DNA of 64,000 nucleotides from Haloterrigena sp. KLK7 (GTDB taxonomy: Archaea; Halobacteriota; Halobacteria; Halobacteriales; Natrialbaceae), in contig NZ_CP149787.1 in the NCBI RefSeq assembly GCF_037914945.1, positions 2,294,001-2,358,000 on the forward strand, in the 5' to 3' direction. A program made the position numbers and the translations under genes. Below the pieces are notes generated by a model that was not told the origin of the DNA, did not search any database, and was given only the letters and a program-made list of their open reading frames with translations. Shown here in pieces: positions 42,632 through 51,271 of the stretch. Position 1 is the stretch's first letter, and every line of letters begins with the position of its first letter.

Positions 42632-43749
42632 CCGAACACACGACGGACACGACCCTGCTAGTCACGGTGGATTCGCTCAGGACAGATCACGTCCAGTACA
42701 TGCCACATACCCTGGAGTTTCTGGACGACACCCACGACGCCGCGTTCGCCACGAGCACCGCGACGCCCGGCAGCTTCCCGGCGATCATCGGCGGGGAGTA
42801 TCCGGCCGGGAACGGCCTCGAGGCCGACGCCAGCGTCGTCCACGAGTTCGACGCCCACTGCGTCGGGGTCACGACGAACCACCTGCTGTCCGCGGAGTAC
42901 GACTACGCGGCCGGCTTCGACTCGTTCACGTCGCCGAAGGGCGGCGGCGAGTCGCTGAAGGACAAGGGGGCAATCTTGCTCGAGCGCGGTTCGCTCCCCT
43001 ACAAGGTCGCCAGCTGGGGCTACAACCGGTACCAGCAGCTCCGGAGCTACGTCGAGGAGACCGAGAAGTCGTTCCGTCCCGCGGACGACGTCGTCGACCA
43101 GTTCCTGACCGAAGTCGACGGCCGCGACGAGTGGTTCGGCTGGCTCCACTTCATGGAGCCCCACCACCCGTACGACCCCGACGGCGCGAACGTCGACCGG
43201 GCTGAGGCACAGCGAGTCACCCGCCGCGTCCTCTCGGACCGCGGCTCCGAGGAGGACGAGGCCCTCGTCCGGGACCTCTACCGTCAGGAGATCGCGGAAC
43301 TCGACGCGGCCCTCGAGTCCCTCTGGGACGCGATCCCCGACGACACGCGCGTCGTCTTCTGTGGCGATCACGGCGAACTGCTCGGCGAGGACGGACTGTG
43401 GGGCCACCCCGGCGAGATGCGCCCCGAACTGCTGAACGTCCCGTTCGGCACGCGCAACGCCCCCGACGTCGGCGAGGTCGTCTCCCTGATCGACGTGCCG
43501 ACGGTCCTGACCGGCGCCGAACACCGCCAGGGGACGCTCGATCGCGAGATCGCCTTCGCGGCCTACGGGGACCGAAAGGCCGCGATGACCGCCGACCACA
43601 TCGCGACGGCGGACGGCACGTATCGACTCGACGACGGCGAACCGGTCGACGATCCGACCCTCGAGCGCGAACTCGAGCGGTTCGATCCCGCCTACGTCGT
43701 CAAGGAAGAGGCGCTGCAGGAGGATCTGGAGGACTTGGGATACGCATGA
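42628..43749 (+). CDS. Sulfatase-like protein, Thr-type, shorter form
   Basis: The product is 373 residues, overlapping its neighbour by ATGA. LLVTVDSLRTDHV supplies the metal Asp. The active-site stretch STATPGSFPAIIGGEYPAGNG has Thr46 at the aligned nucleophile site. WLHFMEPHHPYDP and VVFCGDHGELLGEDGLWGHPGEMR supply the remaining ligands. The ending EDLEDLGYA matches the family tail. Thr nucleophiles are known in alkaline-phosphatase-superfamily glycerophosphate or phosphoethanolamine transferases, so a transferase role on the glycan is plausible. Confidence 0.85.
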   Translation: MTEHTTDTTLLVTVDSLRTDHVQYMPHTLEFLDDTHDAAFATSTATPGSFPAIIGGEYPAGNGLEADASVVHEFDAHCVGVTTNHLLSAEYDYAAGFDSFTSPKGGGESLKDKGAILLERGSLPYKVASWGYNRYQQLRSYVEETEKSFRPADDVVDQFLTEVDGRDEWFGWLHFMEPHHPYDPDGANVDRAEAQRVTRRVLSDRGSEEDEALVRDLYRQEIAELDAALESLWDAIPDDTRVVFCGDHGELLGEDGLWGHPGEMRPELLNVPFGTRNAPDVGEVVSLIDVPTVLTGAEHRQGTLDREIAFAAYGDRKAAMTADHIATADGTYRLDDGEPVDDPTLERELERFDPAYVVKEEALQEDLEDLGYA

Positions 43750-44663
43750 CGGTGATCGTACTGGCGCTGGACGCCCTCGATGCCGGACTGATCGACCACT
43801 TCGGTCTCGACTCGTTCCGCCTCGAGTCGGGCGGCGAGATCGAGACGTTCGCGAACACGCAGGACGTCCCGTACACGCCGGAGGTCTGGGCGACCGTCGC
43901 GACCGGGCTCGAGCCGGCCGAGCACGGGATCACCGGCGGCGGCACGAGCGAGTGGGAGAACCCCGCGCTCGACCTCGCCTCGACGGTCACCGGCCACCTC
44001 GACGAGTCGACGCGGGGGACGCTGGGTAAACTCGTTCGCTCTCGGACCGGCGAGCGCGAGCGCATCGGCGAGACGGACCGCGAGTCGATGTTCGACGCCG
44101 ACGACGCGGTTGTCCACAACTGGCCGGGCGTCCACGACGGGCAGCCGCTCCAGCGGGCCTGGGACCTGATGAACGCCGTCGCAGAGGGGATGCCCCGCAG
44201 CGAGTTCGAGCGCGAACTGTTCGGGCTCTGCGCCCAGCAGTTCGGCTGGGCCCGCGAGATGCTCGAGCACCCGGTCTCGATCGCCGGCGTCCACGTCCAC
44301 ACGCTGGACGCGGCGGGCCACGCCTACGCCGACGACGAGGACGCGCTGGGCCGCGCCTACGAGCGCGTCGGCGAGTTCGTCGACGAGATCGTCGCTGCCC
44401 TCGGCGAGGGCGACGAACTCCTCGTCGTCAGCGACCACGGCATGCGAACCGAGTTCTATCCGCCCGACGCGGGCGAGAAGCCGGCGAGTCACTCCTGGCG
44501 CGCGTACGCGAGTTCCACGGCGGACACCCATCCGGAGTCGGTCTACGACGTACGACGATGGGTGGAGGAGCGCGCGGCGGCGTCCGGGGCGAACGCGTCT
44601 GACGGCGACGAGGGAATCGACATGCCGACCGAGCGCCTGCGCGAACTCGGCTACCTCGAGTGA
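43746..44663 (+). CDS. Phosphodiesterase/nucleotide pyrophosphatase-like protein
   Basis: The product is 305 residues from ATG 43746, overlapping the previous stop. The type I phosphodiesterase pattern is TVIVLALDALDAGLIDHFG (metal Asp), PYTPEVWATVATGLEPAEHGITGG (Thr in the nucleophile region), HVHTLDAAGHAY and VVSDHGMRTEFYPPDAGEKPASHSWRAY. It ends MPTERLRELGYLE, again like the sulfatase-like neighbours, which suggests a shared C-terminal recognition element. It is the last gene of the operon that starts at 37676. Confidence 0.8.
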   Translation: MTVIVLALDALDAGLIDHFGLDSFRLESGGEIETFANTQDVPYTPEVWATVATGLEPAEHGITGGGTSEWENPALDLASTVTGHLDESTRGTLGKLVRSRTGERERIGETDRESMFDADDAVVHNWPGVHDGQPLQRAWDLMNAVAEGMPRSEFERELFGLCAQQFGWAREMLEHPVSIAGVHVHTLDAAGHAYADDEDALGRAYERVGEFVDEIVAALGEGDELLVVSDHGMRTEFYPPDAGEKPASHSWRAYASSTADTHPESVYDVRRWVEERAAASGANASDGDEGIDMPTERLRELGYLE

Positions 44664-44827
44664 CCGCTAGCACCGACCCGCTCGGCCGTCAGTCAGCGTC
44701 TCGATCGGTATCAATGGCTTCCGTGTCGTTCCGGCTGACCGACCGATATGCGGTGGCGCGCGCTGTCGACCGACCGAGTGCTAGCGAGGGCGGTCGACAC
44801 ACTGTGCGAGGGATGAGCGAACGAAGT

Positions 44828-44854
44828 GAGCGAATCGGCTGGGGAGGGTGTGGC
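44828..44854 (+). repeat. Dispersed intergenic repeat, copy B
   Basis: The 27-bp core identical to copy A (31537-31563, opposite strand). Similarity to copy A continues to about 44873 (ATTCCC...TGCC, then CCACGAT) and also includes GGATGAGCGA upstream (44811-44820). Confidence 0.85.
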
Positions 44855-45064
44855 TATTCCCTGCCGCCACGATAGCAGGCTGCGACTCGTCGCATTTCTA
44901 CGGTACCGCTTCGCTGTCCGCTTTCCACGTCTGCGTAGCAGCCGCCACCCGTTTGCAGATGGGATGCTTGCCTCCATCCCTTTGACGCCCGATTTCAGAG
45001 AGTTACGACCTCGAGTCCGGAATTTCGGACAGTCAGAAGAAGGTGAGCGCAATTTGACGATTTG

Positions 45065-45112
45065 AACTACGCCGTCACCCTCGCTATGAACCACGCCGTC
45101 ACCCTCGCTACG
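45065..45112 (+). repeat. 24-bp tandem duplication
   Basis: Two adjacent 24-bp units (45065-45088 and 45089-45112) share the core ACGCCGTCACCCTCGCTA and differ at two positions. It is located between the glycan operon end and the tRNA gene. Confidence 0.85.
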
Positions 45113-45180
45113 CTCGGGTGCCGTCTGGTTCAAATCTACTCGTCGTCTTTTCAGCGATTCAGGACTCACTCCTCGTGGTT

Positions 45181-45249
45181 CGAAAGACGCTACGCGTCTT
45201 TCGTCATCACGAAACAGCGAAGCTGTTTCGAACGACTACGCTCGTCGTT
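45181..45249 (+). repeat. Three consecutive perfect hairpins
   Basis: CGAAAGACGC/GCGTCTTTCG (10-bp stem, 3-nt loop, 45181-45203), CGAAACAGC/GCTGTTTCG (9 bp, 3-nt loop, 45210-45230) and AACGAC/GTCGTT (6 bp, 45231-45249) follow one another with almost no spacing. They lie just beyond the 3' end of the tRNA gene as transcribed, so they could end or process its transcript. Confidence 0.85.
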
Positions 45250-45271
45250 CCTCGTTGAACCCCTGAAAAGT

Positions 45272-45345
45272 AGCGGGAGGTAGATTTGAACTACCGATCT
45301 GCGGGTTATGAGCCCGCCGGAATCTCCTGGCTATCCCATCCCGCT
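45272..45345 (-). tRNA. Initiator tRNA-Met (CAT)
   Basis: The minus strand folds as a 74-nt cloverleaf without encoded CCA. The acceptor stem AGCGGGA/TCCCGCT has an A1:U72 pair. The anticodon loop is CTCATAA, closed by three G:C pairs (GGG/CCC), the two signatures of archaeal initiator tRNA. The T-arm is GGTAGTTCAAATCTACC. The anticodon is CAT. No intron is present, unlike elongator tRNA-Met genes of several haloarchaea. Confidence 0.96.
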
Positions 45346-45368
45346 ATCACGTACTCTCTGCTGGCCAC

Positions 45369-45376
45369 GATTAAGG
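45369..45376 (-). promoter_or_regulatory. TATA box of the initiator tRNA gene
   Basis: The minus strand reads CCTTAATC 24-31 bp before the tRNA 5' end, the expected archaeal spacing. Confidence 0.65.
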
Positions 45377-45568
45377 CTTGGTATTCGCGTCCCGTCTCAG
45401 AGAGACTGACAGACACTCGTTGTGTGGTCCGGTACGGAGCTGTCAGCAGCGGATTACCGTACGAAATCGCTCATAGATCGTTCCGCTCGACGCAACTCGA
45501 CTCGAGATCGGTATCTCCAATCCGCCATTCGGCGCCGAATCGGACTGTTGTCTGACCGTAATTGCCCC

Positions 45569-45576
45569 ATAATTAT
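45569..45576 (+). promoter_or_regulatory. TATA box of the pyruvyltransferase gene
   Basis: ATAATTAT lies 27-34 bp before ATG 45603 and favours that ATG over the GTG at 45588. Confidence 0.6.
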
Positions 45577-45602
45577 GCCCCGTTCCGGTGGAGACGAGCG
45601 CA

Positions 45603-46616
45603 ATGAGAATCCTGCTTCTGCGGACGTGGACGACGAACATCGGGAACGGATTCATCGACTACGGGGCGAAGGCGATGCTCGAGCGGGCGTTCCCCGACGC
45701 GGAGATCGTCGAGACGGGCGGCTATCCGAACCACGCGGCGGACACCGCGGCGCTGTGGCGGGGCACGCGAAAGTTCGAACGGATGACCGGGTACGGAGGG
45801 TCGGACTACGAGTCGCCGACGCACTCGATCCGGCGGAACGCGGTGAACGTCAGCGAACTGATCGACGCCGATCTGGCCGTCCTCCCGGGCTGCGTGCTCT
45901 CCCGGCCGACGTTCCGAAAGTACTTCGACACGCTCACTCGACTCAGGGAGCGGGACATTCCGATCGTCATCATCGGTGGGGGCGGCGAGGAGTACGACGA
46001 AGCCGAACGGAAAGACGTCGAGGCCGTCTTCGACGCGCTCGACATCGAGGTCCTGCTCACCCGGGATCGAACCGCCTACGAGGAGTACGACGACCTCGTC
46101 GAGTACTGCTACGACGGCATCGACTGCTCGCTGTTCCTGGGCGACGCTCACCAACCGCCCGAGGCGAACCGAGAGTTCGACGTCCACGCGTTCGACAAGG
46201 GCGAAGAGCCCGATATCGACGGCGCGTCGTCGACGATCATCAGGCCCGATCACGCGCCCTTCGACGAACCGTACCACTTCCCGGTCGGCGAGCGGGCGCG
46301 GGAACTGCTCGGCCTCGAGACGCCCCTGTTCGAGCAGGAGAACGTCTTCGTCTCCGACATGGTGACCGACTACCTCTTCCTCTACGCCAACGCGGACGTG
46401 GTGCGCTCGGACCGGATCCACGCCTGCCTCCCCGCCCTGACCTACGGCAACCGGGCGCAGTTCTACTTCGACACGCCGCGGGCGAACCTCTTCGATCGGG
46501 TTCCGATCGACGGCGACGTCACGAGCGAGCCGGTCCGGTTCGATATGGACGAACTCGAGCGGGAGAAAGACGCGCAGGTCGAGGCCCTCGAGGAAGGGGT
46601 CACGACGGTCCTGTGA
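45603..46616 (+). CDS. Polysaccharide pyruvyltransferase family protein
   Basis: ATG 45603 gives 337 residues: MRILLLRTWTTNIGNGFIDYGAKAML is the family's N-terminal GN-x-GD/A motif, followed by LAVLPGCVLSRPTF, IPIVIIGGGGEEYD, and the C-terminal catalytic-type segment ADVVRSDRIHACLPALTYGN (R-x2-H pattern). These enzymes add pyruvate ketals from phosphoenolpyruvate to sugars of surface polysaccharides. It opens the second half of the glycan locus, separated from the first by the tRNA region. Confidence 0.85.
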   Translation: MRILLLRTWTTNIGNGFIDYGAKAMLERAFPDAEIVETGGYPNHAADTAALWRGTRKFERMTGYGGSDYESPTHSIRRNAVNVSELIDADLAVLPGCVLSRPTFRKYFDTLTRLRERDIPIVIIGGGGEEYDEAERKDVEAVFDALDIEVLLTRDRTAYEEYDDLVEYCYDGIDCSLFLGDAHQPPEANREFDVHAFDKGEEPDIDGASSTIIRPDHAPFDEPYHFPVGERARELLGLETPLFEQENVFVSDMVTDYLFLYANADVVRSDRIHACLPALTYGNRAQFYFDTPRANLFDRVPIDGDVTSEPVRFDMDELEREKDAQVEALEEGVTTVL

Positions 46617-46718
46617 CCGTGAGCGTGACCGTCCCGCTGCCCGGAGAGCGACGGCGACTAGCGACCCCGCGGGCGATTCCATTGCCGGGGATAGGTTCTT
46701 TGGAGGGGGACTGGTAGG

Positions 46719-48131
46719 ATGAGCGGACACGCGACCATGGGAGACGAGCCATCCATCGCCCTCGTCGTGCTCGATACCCTTCGAGCGGATTCGTTCGACG
46801 AGCACTTCGACTGGTTGCCGGGCGTGCAGTTCACGAACGCGTGGAGCACGAGCCACTGGACGGCCCCGGCCCACGCCTCGCTGTTCACCGGCCGCTACGC
46901 GAGCGAGGCCGGCGTGACGATCAAGTCCCAGGACTTCGATCGGGACACCACTCGCCTCCCCGAACTGCTCCGGGACCGCGGCTATCGGACGCGGGCGTTC
47001 AGCTGCAACGTCAACATCTCGGAGCAGCTGGGCTGGCACCACGGCTTCGACGAGTTCGACGGCGGCTGGCGGCTCAGCGGCCTCGGCGAGGACGTCTTCG
47101 ACTGGGACGAGTTCATCGCCGAACACCGGTCCGACGGTCCCGAACGGTACCTCCGGGCGCTCTGGCGCTGCGTCGAGGGCGACTGCGATACGACCCAGTC
47201 GCTGAAACAGGGGGCCCTGATGAAGCTCCGGGACATGGGGCTCGAGAGACGCCACCCCGACGACGGCGCGGCGGAGTTCCTGGAGTACGTCCGGGAGGAA
47301 TCGTGGGACCGGGACGGCGAGTTCCTCTTCGCGAACCTCATGGAGGCCCACCTGCCGTACGACCCGCCCGACGAGTACCGGACCTACCCGGACGAAGAGT
47401 CACCCCATTTCGACAGCGTGAAGGCCACGCTCGGGGAGCCCTCGGCCGAACCGGACCGGATCAGGACCGCGTACGACGACGCTGTGCGGTACCTCTCGGA
47501 CATCTACCGCGACATCTACGCCGAACTCGCGGCGGAGTTCGACTACGTCGTGACGGTCGCCGACCACGGCGAGGCGCTCGGGGAGTACGGCGCGTGGCAG
47601 CACGGCGGCGGCCTCCATCCCCCCGTGACGAAGGTCCCGCTCGTCGTCTCCGCGCCCGGCCCGAACGCCGACGACCGAACCCCCGACGCGGACGGCGCGG
47701 AGCGACCGACGCGGGACGCCCTCGTGAACCTGCTGGACGTCTACGCGACGGTGCTCGACCTCGCCGGTATCGAATCGGCCCACCGTCGCGGCGAGTCGTT
47801 CCGCCCGCTGCTCTCGAGCGAGCCGAGCGCGACGGAGCCGCGGTCGAACGCGCTACTCGAGTTCCACGGGATCTCGAAGCGGCGCGCGCTCGCGCTCGAG
47901 GAGGACGGCTACGACGTCGGGTCCGTCGATCGCGAACGCCACGGCGTCGCGACGGCCGACTGTTACTACTTCGAGGGGCTGTCCGGGACCGAGCTGATCG
48001 GCGACTGCGATCCGGCGACCCTCGAGTCGGAACTCGAGCGACTGGTCGCCGACCTCGAGCGCCGCGAGGGGCTCTCCGAAGCGGATATGGACGGTCTGGA
48101 ATCCCAGCTCGAGGAGCTGGGGTATCTGTGA
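46719..48131 (+). CDS. Sulfatase-like protein, Thr-type
   Basis: The product is 470 residues from ATG 46719 (an internal ATG at 46737 is possible). SIALVVLDTLRADSF gives the metal Asp19. The nucleophile site is TSHWTAPAHASLFTGRYASEAGV, with Thr48 in place of Cys or Ser. FANLMEAHLPYDPP and VTVADHGEALGEYGAWQHGG complete the site. The tail LESQLEELGYL matches the proteins at 41186 and 42628. It is probably a transferase or hydrolase acting on glycan substituents in the same pathway. Confidence 0.87.
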   Translation: MSGHATMGDEPSIALVVLDTLRADSFDEHFDWLPGVQFTNAWSTSHWTAPAHASLFTGRYASEAGVTIKSQDFDRDTTRLPELLRDRGYRTRAFSCNVNISEQLGWHHGFDEFDGGWRLSGLGEDVFDWDEFIAEHRSDGPERYLRALWRCVEGDCDTTQSLKQGALMKLRDMGLERRHPDDGAAEFLEYVREESWDRDGEFLFANLMEAHLPYDPPDEYRTYPDEESPHFDSVKATLGEPSAEPDRIRTAYDDAVRYLSDIYRDIYAELAAEFDYVVTVADHGEALGEYGAWQHGGGLHPPVTKVPLVVSAPGPNADDRTPDADGAERPTRDALVNLLDVYATVLDLAGIESAHRRGESFRPLLSSEPSATEPRSNALLEFHGISKRRALALEEDGYDVGSVDRERHGVATADCYYFEGLSGTELIGDCDPATLESELERLVADLERREGLSEADMDGLESQLEELGYL

Positions 48132-48240
48132 CAGTGGGCTCGAGTCGATCGACGGCGGCGGTCGAGCGCCGTCAGCGGCCGACGAGATCGATCCGGGTAC
48201 TTCGACGCACGCGGCCGCCACGCCGGAGGTCGCGCGAACC

Positions 48241-49683
48241 ATGAGCGACGCGACCTCGGTCAGCCTCGGCGGCGAGACCGTCAAGGCGACGGCCGCGAAG
48301 TTCACGATGGCCGCGATCGGGTTCCTCGGGACGATCGTCTTCGCGCGGGTGCTCGGTCCGACCGGGTTCGGCGGCTACTACCTCCTCTTCTCGCTGGTGA
48401 AGATCGCCGATCGGGCGGTCAACGGGTGGGGAACGGCGGTCAAAAAGCGGTTCTCGGAAGCAGATTCCCCGACGGGCGAACTGGTCGGCAGCCAGGCGCT
48501 GTTCACGCTGGTCTGGATGGGGCTGGCCGTCGGAGTCGCGCTCGTCACGTCCCGCTGGCTCGTCTCCTACACGGGCCTCCCGGAGGCGCCGGTGCTGTTC
48601 GTCGTCCTGCTGTTCGCCGTCACGCTCTTCGAACCGCTCGACCTGATGGTGCAGGCGCGAGGCCGCGTCGGGGCCTCGATGTGGACCGACACGCTTCGGT
48701 CGCTGCTCACCTTCCCGCTCCAGCTGGGGTTGATCCTGCTCGGGCTCGGCGCCGCCGGTATGGCCTACGGACTGGCCGGCGCGACGTTCCTGACGGTGCC
48801 GATCCTCGCGTACTACGTTCAGGCGCGGCCAGTCGCTCCGTCACGGGAGACGGTCACGAACGTCTGGTCGTACGCCAAGTACAGCATTCCGAACTCGTTT
48901 CTCGGGCAGGCCTACGATCGGTTCGACATCATCCTGCTGGGCTACCTGCTGGCGCCCGCCGCCGCGGGCCACTACGAGGTCGCGTTCAAACTCACGGTCC
49001 CGGCGACGTTCGTGACGATGGCCGCCTCGAGCGGCCTGATGGCTCGGGTGAGCCGCCGTCACAGCGAGGGAGAGGAACTCGGAGACGACGTCTCGAACAC
49101 GCTCGCGTTCACGAGCATCATCGCGATCCCGATGTTCTTCGGGGCCGTGGCGATGCCCGAGCGACTCGTCGTGACGTTCTTCGGTCCCGACTACGCCGAG
49201 GCCGCGTTGCTGCTCGTCGGACTCGCGGCGTACCAGATCGCGAAGACCCAGGCCGGCGTGCTCTCGAGCGTGATCTACGGGATCGATCGACCCGACGTCA
49301 ACACGCGGATCTCGGCCGTGACGCTGGGGATCAATATCGTTCTCGGCGTCGCGCTGACGCTCGTCTACGGCGCGATCGGCGTCGTCGTCGCGACGGCCAT
49401 CGCCGAGACGCTCCGCTACTGCCTCTCCGCGATCATCATCAAGCGGGAGCTCTCGGAAGTCGTTCTGTTCCCGCGAACGCTCGCGGAACAGTTCGCGGCC
49501 GGACTCGTGATGCTCGCCGTGATCGTCCCCGCGGAACGCGCCGTCGCCGTCGAGCAGTGGTACCATCTCCTGGCGATCATCGGGCTGGGTGCGGTCGTCT
49601 ACGGCGTCACGCTGACGGCGATCAGCCGAAAGCTCCGCATCACGGTCAAGGGCGTCGTCCGCAGTTCTCGCCTCGAGCTATAG
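48241..49683 (+). CDS. Lipid-linked oligosaccharide flippase (Wzx/MATE-fold)
   Basis: The product is 480 residues with about 14 membrane helices. The N-terminus SLGGETVKATAAKFTMAAIGFLGTIVFARVLGPTGFGGYYLLFSL is characteristic of Wzx/AglR-type flippases; later AYDRFDIILLGYLLAPAAAGHYEVAFKL is the domain-repeat signature. It would turn the finished lipid-linked glycan to the outer face of the membrane, which explains its place at the end of this locus. Confidence 0.93.
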   Translation: MSDATSVSLGGETVKATAAKFTMAAIGFLGTIVFARVLGPTGFGGYYLLFSLVKIADRAVNGWGTAVKKRFSEADSPTGELVGSQALFTLVWMGLAVGVALVTSRWLVSYTGLPEAPVLFVVLLFAVTLFEPLDLMVQARGRVGASMWTDTLRSLLTFPLQLGLILLGLGAAGMAYGLAGATFLTVPILAYYVQARPVAPSRETVTNVWSYAKYSIPNSFLGQAYDRFDIILLGYLLAPAAAGHYEVAFKLTVPATFVTMAASSGLMARVSRRHSEGEELGDDVSNTLAFTSIIAIPMFFGAVAMPERLVVTFFGPDYAEAALLLVGLAAYQIAKTQAGVLSSVIYGIDRPDVNTRISAVTLGINIVLGVALTLVYGAIGVVVATAIAETLRYCLSAIIIKRELSEVVLFPRTLAEQFAAGLVMLAVIVPAERAVAVEQWYHLLAIIGLGAVVYGVTLTAISRKLRITVKGVVRSSRLEL

Positions 49684-50023
49684 CGGTTCGTCCGTTCCCG
49701 ACGATTCCCGAGCGATGACCGCCTCGATCGCCGTCACGCGCTCCGGGTCCGTCGTCCGGAAGCCGTTCAGGCGCGCGACTCGGTCTCGAGGCAGACGAGC
49801 GCGGTCGCGTTGTCGTTCGACGCGGTGCCCTCGTCCGGCGAACCGACCGCCGAACGCGTCTCGATCGTCTTTCCGGATCGACTCTCGGGGCGGTATCTGG
49901 GACTGTCCGTAGCGGCTAATGTCTCCATGGACGAAACGCTCTTGTAGATGTTTGGTAGATATTTTCGTGTGATATGTTACCACCGATATCTGACCGCCGG
50001 AACCGAGACACTGCGCAGCAGCC
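49684..50023. other. Intergenic region with a possible minus-strand mini-gene
   Basis: This is a 340-bp gap between the flippase and the ligase gene. A minus-strand 53-codon frame at 49767-49928 (METLAATDSPRYRPESRSGK...) has strongly GC-biased third positions and an AT-rich tract upstream (49935-49980), so it could be a small protein, but no motif supports it. Confidence 0.3.
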
Positions 50024-51163
50024 GTGTCCCGACGTCCCACCGAGTCAACCGTGTCCGTAGACCACGCTGAACCGCGACGCCGAAGCATCGAGGTCGAGTA
50101 CTGGGTGACCGACGACGAGGGGCGGCTGACTGACCCCGGCGAGCTCGTCGCGGCGTCGCCGGGCGCCGAACGGGAGTTCGTCGAGCCGGTGCTCGAGATC
50201 AAGACCACGCCCTGCGAAACGGCGACCGAACTGCGCGCGGAACTGTTCGACCGGATCGGCACCGTCCTCGAGCGGGCCGACGAGCTCGAGAAGAAGCTCG
50301 TTCCGCTGGGGACGCCGGTGGCCGCCGACGAGATCCGCGAACTCCCCAGCGACCGGACGCGGATCCAGAACACCGTCGTCGGCGAGGACTTCGAGTACGT
50401 GCGCCACTGTGCAGGGACCCACGTCCACGTCGAACAGCAGCCCGGACGCGAGATCGATCAGCTGAACGCCCTCGTCGCGCTCGATCCCGCGCTGGCGCTG
50501 GTCAACTCGTCGCCGTACTACCGCGGGCACCCGATGGCGGCCGGCGCCCGGTCGAAGTGCTACCGCTGGCTGGCCTACGACGACGTCCCCCATCAGGGCT
50601 GGCTGTGGCGGTACGTCTCGGACCGCGGGGAGTGGACTCGGCGGCTCGAGCGCCGGTACGAGGAGTTCGTGACGGTAGCGACCGACGCGGGCGTCTCGCG
50701 ACGGACCCTCGAGTCGAACTTCGACCTCGAGAGCGCGGTCTGGACGCCGGTCCAGCTTCGCTCGTCGTTTTCCACCGTCGAGTGGCGCTCGCCGGACACC
50801 GCGCTCCCGAGTCAGATCGTCAGGCTGGCGAATCGGCTGGCCGACCTCGTCGGCGATCTCGAGGACACCGACGTGCGTATCGACGGGAGAGACGGCCGCG
50901 TCACGAGCGAGACGATCACCCTCCCGGAGTTCGACGCCGTCCTCGAGTACGTCCACGCCGCGATCCGCGACGGGCTCGAGTCCGACGCCGTCCGGTCGTA
51001 CCTCGAGCGGATGGGATTCGACGTCGACGCCTACGAGCCGATCACGCACGAACTCGCCGGTCGGGGGCGGATCGATCCGGCCGAAGCGCGAGGGATCCGG
51101 CTCGAGTACGCCGAGCGACTGGAGCGGGACGTGCGGCGGGCGAAACCGATGCACAGCGACTGA
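50024..51163 (+). CDS. gshA: Glutamate-cysteine ligase family protein
   Basis: The product is 379 residues from GTG 50024; a GTG at 50051 is an alternative. Features of the GCS2-type fold include SIEVEYWVTDDEGRL, LEIKTTPCETATELRAEL, AGTHVHVEQQPGREIDQLN, ALVNSSPYYRGHPMAAGARSKCYRW, and VEWRSPDTALPSQ. Haloarchaea use gamma-glutamylcysteine as their main small thiol, and this enzyme joins glutamate and cysteine. Assignment is by family; the paralogous GCS2 ligases with other amines cannot be excluded. Confidence 0.85.
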   Translation: MSRRPTESTVSVDHAEPRRRSIEVEYWVTDDEGRLTDPGELVAASPGAEREFVEPVLEIKTTPCETATELRAELFDRIGTVLERADELEKKLVPLGTPVAADEIRELPSDRTRIQNTVVGEDFEYVRHCAGTHVHVEQQPGREIDQLNALVALDPALALVNSSPYYRGHPMAAGARSKCYRWLAYDDVPHQGWLWRYVSDRGEWTRRLERRYEEFVTVATDAGVSRRTLESNFDLESAVWTPVQLRSSFSTVEWRSPDTALPSQIVRLANRLADLVGDLEDTDVRIDGRDGRVTSETITLPEFDAVLEYVHAAIRDGLESDAVRSYLERMGFDVDAYEPITHELAGRGRIDPAEARGIRLEYAERLERDVRRAKPMHSD

Positions 51164-51179
51164 GGTGCGTATCTGGGTT

Positions 51180-51256
51180 GTCGACTCGAGCGGTCGCCTG
51201 TCCGCCGGGCTCGTCGACTCGAGGGAGCGTCAGCTCGTCGGTTTCGTCGACTCGAG
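51180..51256 (+). repeat. 33-bp periodic repeat, three partial copies
   Basis: GTCGACTCGAG recurs at 51180, 51213 and 51246, exactly 33 bp apart, with partly similar spacers. It lies between the convergent gshA and twy1 genes. In one frame it would read as an 11-residue repeat (VDSS...), but the frame has no start of its own. Confidence 0.7.
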
Positions 51257-51271
51257 CGACCGCCGACGCGC

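Larger units (their letters stand above)
44664..45271. other. Repeat- and hairpin-rich stretch beside the initiator tRNA
   Basis: This is a 608-bp gene-free segment. It carries dispersed repeat copy B, a 24-bp tandem duplication (45065-45112) and three consecutive hairpins (45181-45249), listed separately. No convincing coding frame was found; short frames present are low-complexity. Confidence 0.7.

Noticed and set aside
45181-45249. Hairpin series as a CRISPR array
   Set aside because: Stems differ in sequence, there are no repeats of constant length with unique spacers, and no cas genes are present.
44664-45271. Region as an insertion-sequence remnant
   Set aside because: No transposase fragment, long terminal inverted repeats or target duplication could be seen.
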